Positions 1 through 10,074 of a DNA stretch of 64,000 bases are shown one piece after another. How positions within the stretch are numbered: position 1 is the first letter of the stretch; each line of letters begins with the position of its first letter. The notes beneath the pieces were generated by a model. The model was not told the DNA's origin, ran no database searches, and saw only the letters and a list, made by a program, of their open reading frames with translations. The DNA is from Bacteroidales bacterium (lineage in GTDB: Bacteria > Bacteroidota > Bacteroidia > Bacteroidales > UBA932), in contig JAFRRW010000013.1 in the NCBI GenBank assembly GCA_017427885.1, positions 134,828 to 198,827 of the forward strand, read 5' to 3'. A program made the position numbers and the translations under genes.

Positions 1-267
1 GATGTCCCCGCCGTTCTTTCCCGTCTTCAGCGCCGCCCCTCCGGGTTCTCCGTTCGAGGCTATGACGTTCTTGCGGTATTTCAGGTGGATGAGGGTCCAG
101 AACTGGGGATTCGCCTTGAGAATAATGTGTCCTCCACGGCCTCCGTTGCCACCGTCAGGTCCTCCTTTGGGAACGTACTTCGCCCTGTGGAGATGGGTGG
201 ATCCGGCACCTCCGTGCCCGGAGACGCAGTGGATCCGTACGTAGTCTATGAAGTTACTTTCAGCCAT
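1..267 (-). CDS. obgE: Obg family GTPase ObgE, N-terminal part (runs off left edge)
   Basis: Only the first 89 codons are in the window; the gene continues past base 1. The translation starts MAESNFIDYVRIHCVSGHGG and continues with the glycine-rich Obg fold (KYVPKGGPDGGNGGRGG), which is diagnostic of Obg/CgtA. The family is a ribosome-associated GTPase acting in late 50S assembly and stress responses. The GTPase domain lies outside the window, so its motifs cannot be checked. The ATG at 267 is supported by the match to the usual Obg N terminus. It is transcribed away from the hut operon, and a -7 type box (294-301) sits just upstream. Confidence 0.95.
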   Translation of the reverse strand, partial: MAESNFIDYVRIHCVSGHGGAGSTHLHRAKYVPKGGPDGGNGGRGGHIILKANPQFWTLIHLKYRKNVIASNGEPGGAALKTGKNGGDI

Positions 268-293
268 AACCGGTGCTCAATCAATTCGAATTG

Positions 294-301
294 CAAAGAT
301 A
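294..301 (-). promoter_or_regulatory. Putative -7 promoter box for obgE
   Basis: On the minus strand the bases read TATCTTTG, an exact match to the Bacteroidota -7 consensus TAnnTTTG, 26 bases upstream of the obgE ATG. A convincing -33 TTTG at 19-21 bases further upstream is not seen. A perfect 12-bp palindrome (CAATTCGAATTG, 282-293) lies immediately downstream and could be an operator or chance. Confidence 0.5.
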
Positions 302-391
302 GCGATTCTTTTCAATATCCCTCAGGGGAAAAATTCCGATGTATTTTAAACGGCAAAAGCCGGATTTGCTTTCAATTTGAAAACAAATTGC

Positions 392-399
392 TATCTTTG
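392..399 (+). promoter_or_regulatory. Putative -7 promoter box for the hut operon
   Basis: TATCTTTG matches TAnnTTTG and lies 22 bases before the ftcD start. The nearest upstream TTTG (365-368) is 23 bases away, slightly more than the usual 19-21, so the -33 element is weak. Together with the minus-strand box at 294-301 this makes obgE and the hut operon a divergent promoter pair. No hut regulator gene is visible next to it. Confidence 0.5.
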
Positions 400-421
400 A
401 TAGTTAAACTGATAACCTTTT

Positions 422-2128
422 ATGAGAAGAATCATCGAGTGCGTCCCCAACTTCAGCGAGGGACGCGACCGTGCGGTCATAGACCGGATAGTGGCGGCCA
501 TTTCCTCGGTCGAAGGAGTGAAAGTGCTGAACGTGGATCCCGGGGAGGCGACGAACCGGACTGTCGTCACATTCGTGGGAGAGCCTGACCCCGTGCTTGA
601 GGCCGCTTTCAAGGGGGCTGCGAAGGCGCAGGAACTGATCGATATGCGCAGGCACCACGGCGCCCATCCGCGCAGCGGGGCTACCGACGTCCTGCCGCTC
701 GTCCCCGTTTCCGGCATCACGCTTGAGGAATGTGCCGTCCTGGCCCGGACGCTCGCCGAACGACTCTACAAGGAACTCGGCATTCCCTGCTATTGCTACG
801 AGGCCGCGGCTTTCAAACCGGAGAGGCGGAACCTCGCGGTGTGCCGGGCGGGTGAATACGAGGCCTTGCCGGAAAAGATGGCCGACCCTGAGAGGAGGCC
901 CGATTTCTGCGGGGGATTTGACGAAGTCGCCGCCAGGGCAGGGGCTACGAACGTAGGTGCCAGGAACTTCCTCATTGCCGTCAATTTCAACCTGAATACG
1001 ACCTCAACCCGCCGGGCGATGGCAGTCGCTTTCGATGTGCGGGAAAAAGGCCGGAAGGCCCGCGAGGGCGGATCCCTCACCGGCAGGCTCCTCAAGGATG
1101 GGAACGGCGAACAGATCTGGATTCCCGGCACGCTGAAGGGATGCAAGGCAATCGGTTGGTACATAGACGAATACGGCATCGCACAGGTGTCTATGAACAT
1201 CACGGACATCGAAGCTGTTCCCCTGCACGTCGCCTACGAGGAGGTATGCCGTGCGGCGGCGGCCCGGGGCCTGAAGGTCACCGGTACGGAAATAGTCGGC
1301 CTGGTCCCGAAGAAGGTTCTCATCGATGTAGGAAGGTTCTACCTGGAAAAACAACGGAGGTCGCTGGGCATCTCCGAGGAGGAAACCGTCAAGATTGCCG
1401 TAAAGTCGATGTCCCTGGACGATCTCAAGCCATTCAATCCTAAGGAAAAGGTTATCGAATATATGATGGAAGATGAAACTGAGCTTGCCGTGCGCGAGCG
1501 CCTGGTCAGGATGACTTTCAAGGACTTTGCCGCTGAGACGGCTTCCGAGTCGGCAGCCCCCGGAGGCGGTTCCGTATCGGCGGGGATGGGCGCCCTTGGC
1601 GCCGCCCTTGCGACGATGGTCGCTAACCTCTCCGCCCACAAGCGGGGTTGGGACGACCGCTGGAAGGAATTCTCCGACGTGGCGGAGAGGGGCCAGGCCA
1701 TAATGGCCGAACTCCTGTCGCTGGTCGATGAGGATACCGCCGCTTTCAACCGTATTATGGACTGCTTCGCGATGCCCAAGGGGACGGCGGAGGAAAAGTC
1801 CGCCCGTGCGGCTGCGCTGGAAGAAGCCACCCTTTACGCTGCCTCCGTTCCGCTCCGCACGATGGAAGCTGCGCTGAAGGTCCTTCCGCTTGCTCTGGAG
1901 ATGGCTCGGAAAGGCAATCCGGCATCTGCCTCCGATGCAGGAGTCGCTGCCCTCGCCGCTGTCGCCGGAATACGCGGAGCCGCACTCAACGTACGCATCA
2001 ACGCCTCAGGCCTCTCGGACAGGAAACCCGCCGAGCCGCTTCTCACCAGGGCCGATGCCATTATCGCCGAGGCCCTGAACCTCCAGGAGCAGGTGCTGGA
2101 AGCTGTAAATCAGCATATTGACAGTTAA
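422..2128 (+). CDS. ftcD: Bifunctional glutamate formimidoyltransferase / formimidoyl-THF cyclodeaminase
   Basis: This 568-residue protein transfers the formimino group of N-formimino-glutamate to tetrahydrofolate and then deaminates it to 5,10-methenyl-THF, the last steps of histidine breakdown. The N-terminal formiminotransferase domain (about 1-320) opens with RIIECVPNFSEGRD and carries GAHPR, with His82 at the position of the catalytic histidine of the animal enzyme. The C-terminal cyclodeaminase domain (about 360-565) starts near the glycine-rich APGGGSVSAG segment. The fused arrangement matches the animal and Bacteroidota form; many bacteria have separate proteins. It is first in the operon, and hutU starts 4 bases after its stop. 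No hutF or hutG is present, so the tetrahydrofolate route is the one encoded. Confidence 0.96.
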   Translation: MRRIIECVPNFSEGRDRAVIDRIVAAISSVEGVKVLNVDPGEATNRTVVTFVGEPDPVLEAAFKGAAKAQELIDMRRHHGAHPRSGATDVLPLVPVSGITLEECAVLARTLAERLYKELGIPCYCYEAAAFKPERRNLAVCRAGEYEALPEKMADPERRPDFCGGFDEVAARAGATNVGARNFLIAVNFNLNTTSTRRAMAVAFDVREKGRKAREGGSLTGRLLKDGNGEQIWIPGTLKGCKAIGWYIDEYGIAQVSMNITDIEAVPLHVAYEEVCRAAAARGLKVTGTEIVGLVPKKVLIDVGRFYLEKQRRSLGISEEETVKIAVKSMSLDDLKPFNPKEKVIEYMMEDETELAVRERLVRMTFKDFAAETASESAAPGGGSVSAGMGALGAALATMVANLSAHKRGWDDRWKEFSDVAERGQAIMAELLSLVDEDTAAFNRIMDCFAMPKGTAEEKSARAAALEEATLYAASVPLRTMEAALKVLPLALEMARKGNPASASDAGVAALAAVAGIRGAALNVRINASGLSDRKPAEPLLTRADAIIAEALNLQEQVLEAVNQHIDS

Positions 2129-2132
2129 GGTT

Positions 2133-4153
<2,021 letters not shown>

Positions 4154-4157
<4 letters not shown>

Positions 4158-5641
4158 TCCATTCCATTTCCAGGGAGCGCCTCACGCTGGAGCGCCTTAA
4201 AGAAATAATCGACAGCCACGCCACCCTCGTCCTGTCGGATGAAGCTAAGGATGCCGTCGTCAAATGCCGGAAGTATCTGGACGCCAAGATGGAAGACACT
4301 AACCATCCGATGTATGGTATAACCACCGGCTTCGGGTCGCTGTACAACGTGACCATCCGGAAGGAAGACCTGTCGCAGCTCCAGCACAACCTGGTGATGT
4401 CGCACGCCTGTGGAGCCGGCGGGACAGTCCGTCCGGAAATCGTCAAGCTGATGCTGTTCCTAAAGGCGCAGAGCCTGTCCTACGGCCATTCCGGCGTTCA
4501 GCTCGTAACCGTCCAGCGCCTGGTGGACATGTTCAACGAGGACATCCTCCCTGTCGTGTACCAGCAGGGGTCCTTGGGAGCTTCCGGCGACCTCGCGCCT
4601 CTCGCACACCTGAGCCTTCCCCTCATAGGTCTGGGAGAAGTCCTCTACAGGGGGAGGGTCCGTCCGTCGGCCGAAGTGTGGGCTGAAAAAGGCTGGGAGC
4701 CTATCCGGCTCCAGTCCAAGGAAGGCCTGGCCCTGTTGAACGGCACGCAGTTCATGAGCGCGCACGCCGTGTGGGCCCTCCTCAAGAGCATGCGGCTTTC
4801 CAAATGGGCCGACCGGATCGGGGCCATGTCCCTGGATGCCTATGACGGCTGCATCGAACCCTTCCTTCCGCTGACCCATCTCCTCCGGCCGCATACAGGC
4901 CAGATCGAGACCGGAAGGTATTTCATCGAGACCCTGGAGGGCAGCGAGCTCATCCAGCGTCCCAAGGAGCACGTCCAGGATCCGTACAGTTTCCGCTGCA
5001 TCCCCCAGGTCCACGGCGCCGTGAAGGATAATATCAATTACGTCAAATCAGTCATTGAGAACGAGATAAATTCGGCCACGGACAACCCGAATATCTTCCC
5101 TGATGAGGATATGGTCATTTCCGCCGGCAACTTCCACGGCGAGCCCATAGCCATCCCTATGGACGCCCTCGCAATAGCGATGTCGGAGCTTGCCAGTATC
5201 TCGGAGAGGCGGACCTATCAGCTCATACACGGCCTCAGGGGCCTTCCCAAGTACCTGGTGGCCAATCCAGGACTGAACAGCGGTTTCATGATCCCCCAGT
5301 ACACGGCCGCTTCCATCGTAAGCCAGAACAAGGGCCTCTGCTGGCCGGCCTCCTGCGATTCGATTCCTTCCTCGCAGGGACAGGAGGACCACGTGAGCAT
5401 GGGGTCCAACTCGGCGACCAAGCTGGTCCGTGTCGTTGACAACACCGAGACCGTACTCGGCATAGAGCTGTTCAATGCCGCCCAGGCCCTCGATTTCCGC
5501 CGTCCTGCCAAGACCTCTCCCATCCTGGAGCGAATCTTCGCCGATTTCCGGAAAGAGGTCCCCTTCATCGACAACGACACCTATATGCAACCCCTCATCG
5601 AGAAGTCGGTCAGGTTCATAAGCCGGGAGCAGTACTTGTAA
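4154..5641 (+). CDS. hutH: Histidine ammonia-lyase
   Basis: This enzyme removes ammonia from L-histidine to give urocanate, the committed step of the pathway, in the cytoplasm. The 495-residue length is normal for the aromatic ammonia-lyase family. The Ala143-Ser144-Gly145 triad in GSLGASGDLAPLAH forms the MIO electrophile. Other signatures are YGITTGFGSL near residue 54 and the SSQGQEDHVSM segment towards the C terminus. The start overlaps the hutU stop by 4 bases, and hutI begins 3 bases after its stop. Gene order in the operon is not reaction order: the entry enzyme is third. Confidence 0.97.
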
Positions 5642-5644
5642 GGT

Positions 5645-6859
5645 ATGAAAGTCATAAGGAATATAAGTGAAATTGTAGGAATCTTGCCGGAAGGGGTGCT
5701 GCGCAGGCAGGGCCCGGAGATGGCGGAGACCGGAGTGCTGAAGGATGCCTGGCTGGCCGTGGAGGATGGCAGGATCAAGGGGTTCGGGCCTATGGGGACC
5801 GAGCCGGAAGAATCCGCGGAAGTGATTGACGCAGAGGGAGGGATGGTGATGCCATCCTTTTGCGACAGCCATACTCACGTAGTGTATGCGGGAAGCAGGG
5901 AAGGGGAGTTCCTGGACAAGATCGACGGCCTCGGTTATGAGGAAATAGCAGCCCGGGGAGGAGGGATCCTGAACTCTTCGGACCTGCTGCACCGGACCTC
6001 CGAAGAGGAACTGTACCGCCAGTCGATGGTTCGCGTCAGGGAGATGATGGCGAAGGGTTCCGGTGCAATCGAAATAAAGAGCGGCTACGGACTGAATCCT
6101 GAGGATGAACTTAAGATGCTTCGTGTTATCCGTCGCATACGTTCGTCAGTTCCCGCCATCGTGAAATCGACCTTCCTCGGGGCCCACGCCGTCGGCAGGG
6201 GATACTCTCACGAAGGATATGTCCAGGCCGTTGTGGATATGATTCCGGAAGCCGCGGAATACGCTGATTTCGTGGATGTTTTCTGCGACGATGGTTTCTT
6301 TTCTCCCGAAGATACGGAACGGATCCTGACCGCCGGGGCGAAGTATGGCCTGAGGCCTAAGATCCACGCCAACGAGCTTGCCGTCAGCGGTGGCGTTCAG
6401 GTCGGAGTGAAACACGGCGCCCTGTCGGTCGATCACCTGGAACGCACGACAGAAGCGGAAATCGAAGCCCTGCTCGGTTCCGCGACTATGCCTACCATGC
6501 TGCCGGGCTCGTCCTTTTTCCTGGGCCTTCCATATGGCCGGGCAAAGGAGTTCATCGGCGCCGGCCTCGGCGTCGCGCTGGCCTCGGACTACAATCCCGG
6601 TTCTTCCCCTTCCGGCGACATGCGCTTCGTAATGGCCCTTGGCTGCATCCGTATGCGTCTCACGCCGGTCCAGGCCCTTAACGCCGTCACCATTAACGGC
6701 GCCTATGCGATGGGAATAAGTGATATCACGGGGTCCATAACTCCAGGCAAGCGGGCGGACCTCATTCTCACCCATCCCGGATGGACGCTTACGAAGATTC
6801 CCTACACCTACCAGACTCCTTTCATAAGGCAGGTGTTCCTGAACGGGGAGATCCTCTGA
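5645..6859 (+). CDS. hutI: Imidazolonepropionase
   Basis: A 404-residue amidohydrolase that opens imidazolone-propionate to N-formimino-L-glutamate, feeding FtcD. The metal-binding motif SHTHVVYAG (His76, His78) is in place, followed by the GGGILNS and KSGYGL segments typical of HutI. Further metal or active-site regions are FLGAHAV, KIHANEL and ASDYNPGSSP. It is the last gene of the hut operon, 3 bases after hutH, and is followed by a stable hairpin at 6887-6923. Confidence 0.97.
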   Translation: MKVIRNISEIVGILPEGVLRRQGPEMAETGVLKDAWLAVEDGRIKGFGPMGTEPEESAEVIDAEGGMVMPSFCDSHTHVVYAGSREGEFLDKIDGLGYEEIAARGGGILNSSDLLHRTSEEELYRQSMVRVREMMAKGSGAIEIKSGYGLNPEDELKMLRVIRRIRSSVPAIVKSTFLGAHAVGRGYSHEGYVQAVVDMIPEAAEYADFVDVFCDDGFFSPEDTERILTAGAKYGLRPKIHANELAVSGGVQVGVKHGALSVDHLERTTEAEIEALLGSATMPTMLPGSSFFLGLPYGRAKEFIGAGLGVALASDYNPGSSPSGDMRFVMALGCIRMRLTPVQALNAVTINGAYAMGISDITGSITPGKRADLILTHPGWTLTKIPYTYQTPFIRQVFLNGEIL

Positions 6860-6886
6860 TTGTTCGGAATAATCCTTTGAGAATGG

Positions 6887-6923
6887 AATATCCCCGGCGT
6901 GCCGCAAGGCCGCCGGGGATATT
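6887..6923. terminator. Stable hairpin between hutI and tRNA-Val (possible bidirectional terminator)
   Basis: A perfect 13-bp stem (6887-6899 with 6911-6923, AATATCCCCGGCG and its complement) encloses an 11-base loop. It lies 27 bases after the hutI stop and 6 bases beyond the 3' end of the opposite-strand tRNA-Val. Neither side has a run of T, so it is not a textbook intrinsic terminator. It could end or protect both convergent transcripts. Confidence 0.5.
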
Positions 6924-6928
6924 GCAGG

Positions 6929-7003
6929 TAGGGACGATCGGATTCGAACCGATGACCTCTTCAATGTGACTGAAGCGCTCTGAACCAGCTGAGCTACGCC
7001 CCT
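6929..7003 (-). tRNA. tRNA-Val (anticodon CAC)
   Basis: The minus strand folds as a full cloverleaf. The acceptor stem AGGGGCG pairs with CGTCCCT (one G-T pair), the D arm is GCTC/GAGC, the anticodon stem is CTTCA/TGAAG and the T stem is ATCGG/CCGAT with a TTCGAAT loop. The anticodon loop GTCACAT puts CAC at 34-36 after the conserved T33, so it reads GUG. The discriminator A73 and A35/C36 fit valine identity. CCA is not encoded. Position 32 is G, which is unusual. Confidence 0.88.
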
Positions 7004-7014
7004 GATTGGGGATG

Positions 7015-7045
7015 CGAAGGTAATGTCTTTTTTGGAAAAAACAAA
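7015..7045 (-). promoter_or_regulatory. Promoter of tRNA-Val
   Basis: On the minus strand TTTG (7045-7042) is followed after 19 bases by TACCTTCG (7022-7015), one mismatch from TAnnTTTG. The predicted start falls a few bases before the mature tRNA end at 7003. Spacing and position agree with the Bacteroidota pattern. Confidence 0.6.
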
Positions 7046-7058
7046 ATTTTCCTTTCCG

Positions 7059-8225
7059 TCACAGGTTCTCCATCACGGAGAATATCCTGTCGCGGACCTC
7101 CTCGATGGTGCCGGTGCCATTGATTTCGTTGTATTTGCGGGCGCCCTTGTAGTAGTTGACGAGGGGTTCGGTCTTTTCGTGGTAGGTCCTGATCCTGTTG
7201 GAGATGGTTTCGTCGGAGGCGTCGTCGGCCCGTCCTTCGACTGCGGCGCGGCCCTTGATCCTCTCGAAGATCATTTCGTCCGGAATCATCAGGGCAAGCA
7301 GGGCGGTGACGCTTTCCTTCCTCTTGTCAAGCATCGCGTCAAGGGCTTCCGCCTGTGCGATGGTCCTGGGGAAACCGTCCAGAAGGAAGCCGTTCACCCC
7401 TTTCTCCGTGTTGAACTTGTTCCATATCATTCCTTCCACCACTTCGTCGGGGACGAGTTCCCCGGCATCGATAAGGGCCTTCGCCTTGAGTCCCAGTTCC
7501 GTTCCGGCGGCAATTTCCTTGCGCAGGAGGTCTCCGGTGGATATGTGGCAGAGATTGAATTTAGCGGCTATGGATGAGGCCTGGGTGCCCTTGCCGGCTC
7601 CCGGAGGCCCGAAAAGTACGTAATATTTCATTTTTCCAGCGTTTTTGAGATCCATTAGAGTGTCGGGAGTACCGTCGGCGTCGGTGTCGAGGACGTAGAT
7701 GTCGCGTAGGTTCCTTCCCAGCTGGTCGTAGTCCAGGCCGAATCCCACGATGAAATCGTTGGGTATCTCCAATCCTACGTAGTCGAGCTTAAGGGGCTTG
7801 TCATAGACCTGGGGCTTGAGCAGCAGGGTGCAGATCTTGATGTCCGAGGCCCCTTCTCCGCGAAGGATGTCCACGAGGTCGACGACGGTGGCCCCCGTGT
7901 CCACGATGTCCTCTATGACGATGACCCTGCGGTCCTTCACGCTCGAAGTGAGGCCCATAACCTGTCGGACCTTCCCCGAGGACTGAGTACCCTGGTAGGA
8001 GGTGAGTTTCATCGACACCAGTTCACAGCGGAATTTGAGCCTCTTCATAAGTTCGGCGGTGAACATCACGGAGCCGTTGAGGACGCAGAGAAGGATGGGG
8101 ACGTCTTCGCTGTCTCCGTAGTCCCTGTTGATTCTCGCGGCCACCGAGTCAATGGCCCTCTCTATTTTCTGGTAGGGGATGAAAGGCTTGAAAGTCTTGT
8201 CGAAAAGGATGATTTTGTCGTTCAT
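7059..8225 (-). CDS. Fused hypoxanthine phosphoribosyltransferase - adenylate kinase
   Basis: A single uninterrupted frame of 388 residues holds two complete purine-salvage enzymes. Residues 1 to about 180 are a hypoxanthine phosphoribosyltransferase with the PRPP loop VIEDIVDTGAT (Glu105, Asp106). Residues 199-388 are a full adenylate kinase: MKYYVLFGPPGAGKGT with Lys212, the ISTGDLLR and DGFPRT segments, and a short LID. The linker (about 180-198) has no stop. An internal Met199 exactly where a free Adk would begin, with only a weak GGA upstream, leaves open separate or additional translation of Adk. The frame stays open upstream to 8921, but similarity starts at the ATG at 8225. The two genes are often neighbours in Bacteroidota; the fusion would couple IMP/GMP formation to nucleotide phosphorylation. 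Confidence 0.9.
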   Translation of the reverse strand: MNDKIILFDKTFKPFIPYQKIERAIDSVAARINRDYGDSEDVPILLCVLNGSVMFTAELMKRLKFRCELVSMKLTSYQGTQSSGKVRQVMGLTSSVKDRRVIVIEDIVDTGATVVDLVDILRGEGASDIKICTLLLKPQVYDKPLKLDYVGLEIPNDFIVGFGLDYDQLGRNLRDIYVLDTDADGTPDTLMDLKNAGKMKYYVLFGPPGAGKGTQASSIAAKFNLCHISTGDLLRKEIAAGTELGLKAKALIDAGELVPDEVVEGMIWNKFNTEKGVNGFLLDGFPRTIAQAEALDAMLDKRKESVTALLALMIPDEMIFERIKGRAAVEGRADDASDETISNRIRTYHEKTEPLVNYYKGARKYNEINGTGTIEEVRDRIFSVMENL

Positions 8226-8249
8226 TTCCGCTGTGTGTTTTATTAAATA

Positions 8250-8257
8250 CAAACTTA
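8250..8257 (-). promoter_or_regulatory. Putative -7 box for the hpt-adk gene
   Basis: TAAGTTTG on the minus strand matches TAnnTTTG and lies 24 bases upstream of the ATG at 8225. No TTTG is found at the right -33 distance, so support is partial. Confidence 0.45.
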
Positions 8258-8348
8258 CATAAAAATACTCAAAAAAAGTTTCCCTTGCATTTTTCTTTTC
8301 GTTTTTCACGCTTCCCTTTCCTATATTGGCCGCAAAACCTGGATCTTT

Positions 8349-10070
8349 ATGAAAACTTCGCTCCCCGCCGCCCTCTCTGCGGCCTTCCTTTTCCTTCCGG
8401 TCACCGGTTTCCTGTGCGCCCAGGACATGGCAGATTCTATTGCCCTCGTTGTCGGCGCCTCTTCTCCCGAAGAACTCGACGAATCCGAGGTGGAAAGGCT
8501 CAATTCCTTGATGGATAGGAAATTGAAGATAAACACGGCTTCCCGGAGGGCCCTGCTCGCCAGCGGACTCTTCTCTCCGTACCAGGCGGCCTCCATTATC
8601 GACTGGCGCTCCCGGTGCGGTGACATTCTCTCTTTTACCGAACTCTCGACCCTGGATGGTTTCGACAAGGGTGCCGTCGATGCTCTCCGTCCCTTCCTGA
8701 GCCTGGAATCTTATGCCCTGCCGGGAGTGTCTTCCCTTGAAAAGGGGAGGTTCGGCCAGGATGTCCTCCTTAAGGGTGGATGGAAGGACGGGAACCGGAG
8801 CTGGGGCCTGAAATACCGCTTCAACGCCGGGGAAAGGGTGGAAGGGGGAGTCGCCTCCAGGAGCAATTTCGCGGACAGGGACTTCCCTCCGGCGTCCACT
8901 TCCTTTTCCCTTGCCGTCCATCCCCGGTCCTGGCTTTCCACCGTCATCGTCGGAGACTATTACGCCCGTTTCGGGGAGGGCCTGGCCCTATGGAGCGGGT
9001 TTTCCCTGTCCGGAGTCCCATCGGCTGGGAATTTTGCCAAGAAGCCTTCCGGAATCTCTCCGGCTGTGACTTTTTCCTCTTCAGGGATGCTGAGAGGGGT
9101 GGCCGCCGGGGCTGATTTCGGCCGCCTGAGCCTGTCCGGAGGGCTTTTCTTCCCCGGCCTCAAGCCGTGGATGGACGAGGGTAAAGACCTCGGCAGGGAG
9201 ACGGGAGCTTTTGTCAACGCCACCCTCCTGTCCCCTTCGGGCCGTTCCGGGGTGACCTTCATTCCGGGAAAGGCCGTTTCGGCCGACTGCCATTATTGTC
9301 CCAAAGGTGTGGATTTCTTCGCCGAAGGGGCGTATTCCCCGTCAGGGAAGGCGGTAGCCGGCATCGGTGGGATGTCGGTCGCTTTTGGAGGTGGATACCG
9401 TCTCTCCGCCCTGGCTAGGGGATATCCTGCCGGATACAGGAACAGATTCGCCGGGGCTGTGAGTTCTGGCAGCACCGTTTCCGACGAATATGGGGCTTCC
9501 CTGGGACTCTCGCGCGGATCCCTGGACTTTACCCTGGACGCCAGGTGCTCGGCAGATTTCGGGAAGACACAGATCAAGGCCTTGCTGAAATTTCCCGTAT
9601 TGGAAAGTGACAACTGGAAGATAACCTCGAGGATAGGGGAGAGGCTGAGGGGATATGGAAGGAGGAACCGTACCGACCTCAGGGCGGACATCTCGTATGT
9701 GAAAGGGCCGTTCGACGCCGCCCTGAGGGGAAATCTCCTCCTCTGCAGGGAGGCCGGAAGCCTGGTTTATCTTGAATCCGGTTACAAGGGGGAAGTCCTT
9801 TCCTGTCATCTGAGGGGGACCCTGTTCCGGGTGGACGAATGGGATGACAGGATATATGTCTATGAGAGGGACGCCCCGGGAAGTTTCTCCGTGACTGCCT
9901 GGTACGGAAGGGGGGCGAGCCTGTCGTTCTATCTCGCGATGAAATGGGTCCGTCCGGGGAGAGGATGGCGGTGGAAACTGTACCTGAGGGGGTGGGCCAC
10001 GGGGTATGCACGGGAAACGAAAAAGCCCGGCAGCGCCGGGCTTAAACTTCAGACAGTCATTAATTTGTAG
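8349..10070 (+). CDS. Secreted helix-hairpin-helix protein with outer-membrane-barrel-like C-terminal part
   Basis: The protein has 573 residues. A signal peptide (about 1-24, ending FLCAQ) is followed by a ComEA-like helix-hairpin-helix region (about 58-116: KINTASRRALLASGLFSPYQ, then SFTELSTLDGFDKGAVDALR). The remaining roughly 440 residues are rich in alternating aromatic and glycine strands, as in outer-membrane beta-barrels. This architecture recurs in Bacteroidota, but its function is unknown. The HhH part is exported here, so chromosomal DNA binding is unlikely; DNA uptake or a structural role is possible. The last codons contain the terminator hairpin that serves the opposite-strand gene. 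A near-consensus box, TATATTGG, lies at 8322-8329. Confidence 0.75.
   Translation: MKTSLPAALSAAFLFLPVTGFLCAQDMADSIALVVGASSPEELDESEVERLNSLMDRKLKINTASRRALLASGLFSPYQAASIIDWRSRCGDILSFTELSTLDGFDKGAVDALRPFLSLESYALPGVSSLEKGRFGQDVLLKGGWKDGNRSWGLKYRFNAGERVEGGVASRSNFADRDFPPASTSFSLAVHPRSWLSTVIVGDYYARFGEGLALWSGFSLSGVPSAGNFAKKPSGISPAVTFSSSGMLRGVAAGADFGRLSLSGGLFFPGLKPWMDEGKDLGRETGAFVNATLLSPSGRSGVTFIPGKAVSADCHYCPKGVDFFAEGAYSPSGKAVAGIGGMSVAFGGGYRLSALARGYPAGYRNRFAGAVSSGSTVSDEYGASLGLSRGSLDFTLDARCSADFGKTQIKALLKFPVLESDNWKITSRIGERLRGYGRRNRTDLRADISYVKGPFDAALRGNLLLCREAGSLVYLESGYKGEVLSCHLRGTLFRVDEWDDRIYVYERDAPGSFSVTAWYGRGASLSFYLAMKWVRPGRGWRWKLYLRGWATGYARETKKPGSAGLKLQTVINL
10015..10043 (-). terminator. Intrinsic terminator of the transglycosylase operon, inside the opposite gene
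   Basis: Read on the minus strand, a 9-bp perfect stem AAGCCCGGC/GCCGGGCTT (10043-10023, 3-base loop) runs into TTTTTCGTTT. That is a good intrinsic terminator for the operon whose last gene stops at 10075. The same bases encode the C-terminal KKPGSAGLK of the plus-strand gene ending at 10070. On the plus strand there is no T run. Confidence 0.8.
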
Positions 10071-10074
10071 AAAA

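Noticed and set aside
8226..8921. Extension of the Hpt-Adk frame upstream to 8921
   Set aside because: The extra residues have no similarity, overlap the opposite HhH gene and precede the natural Hpt start at 8225.
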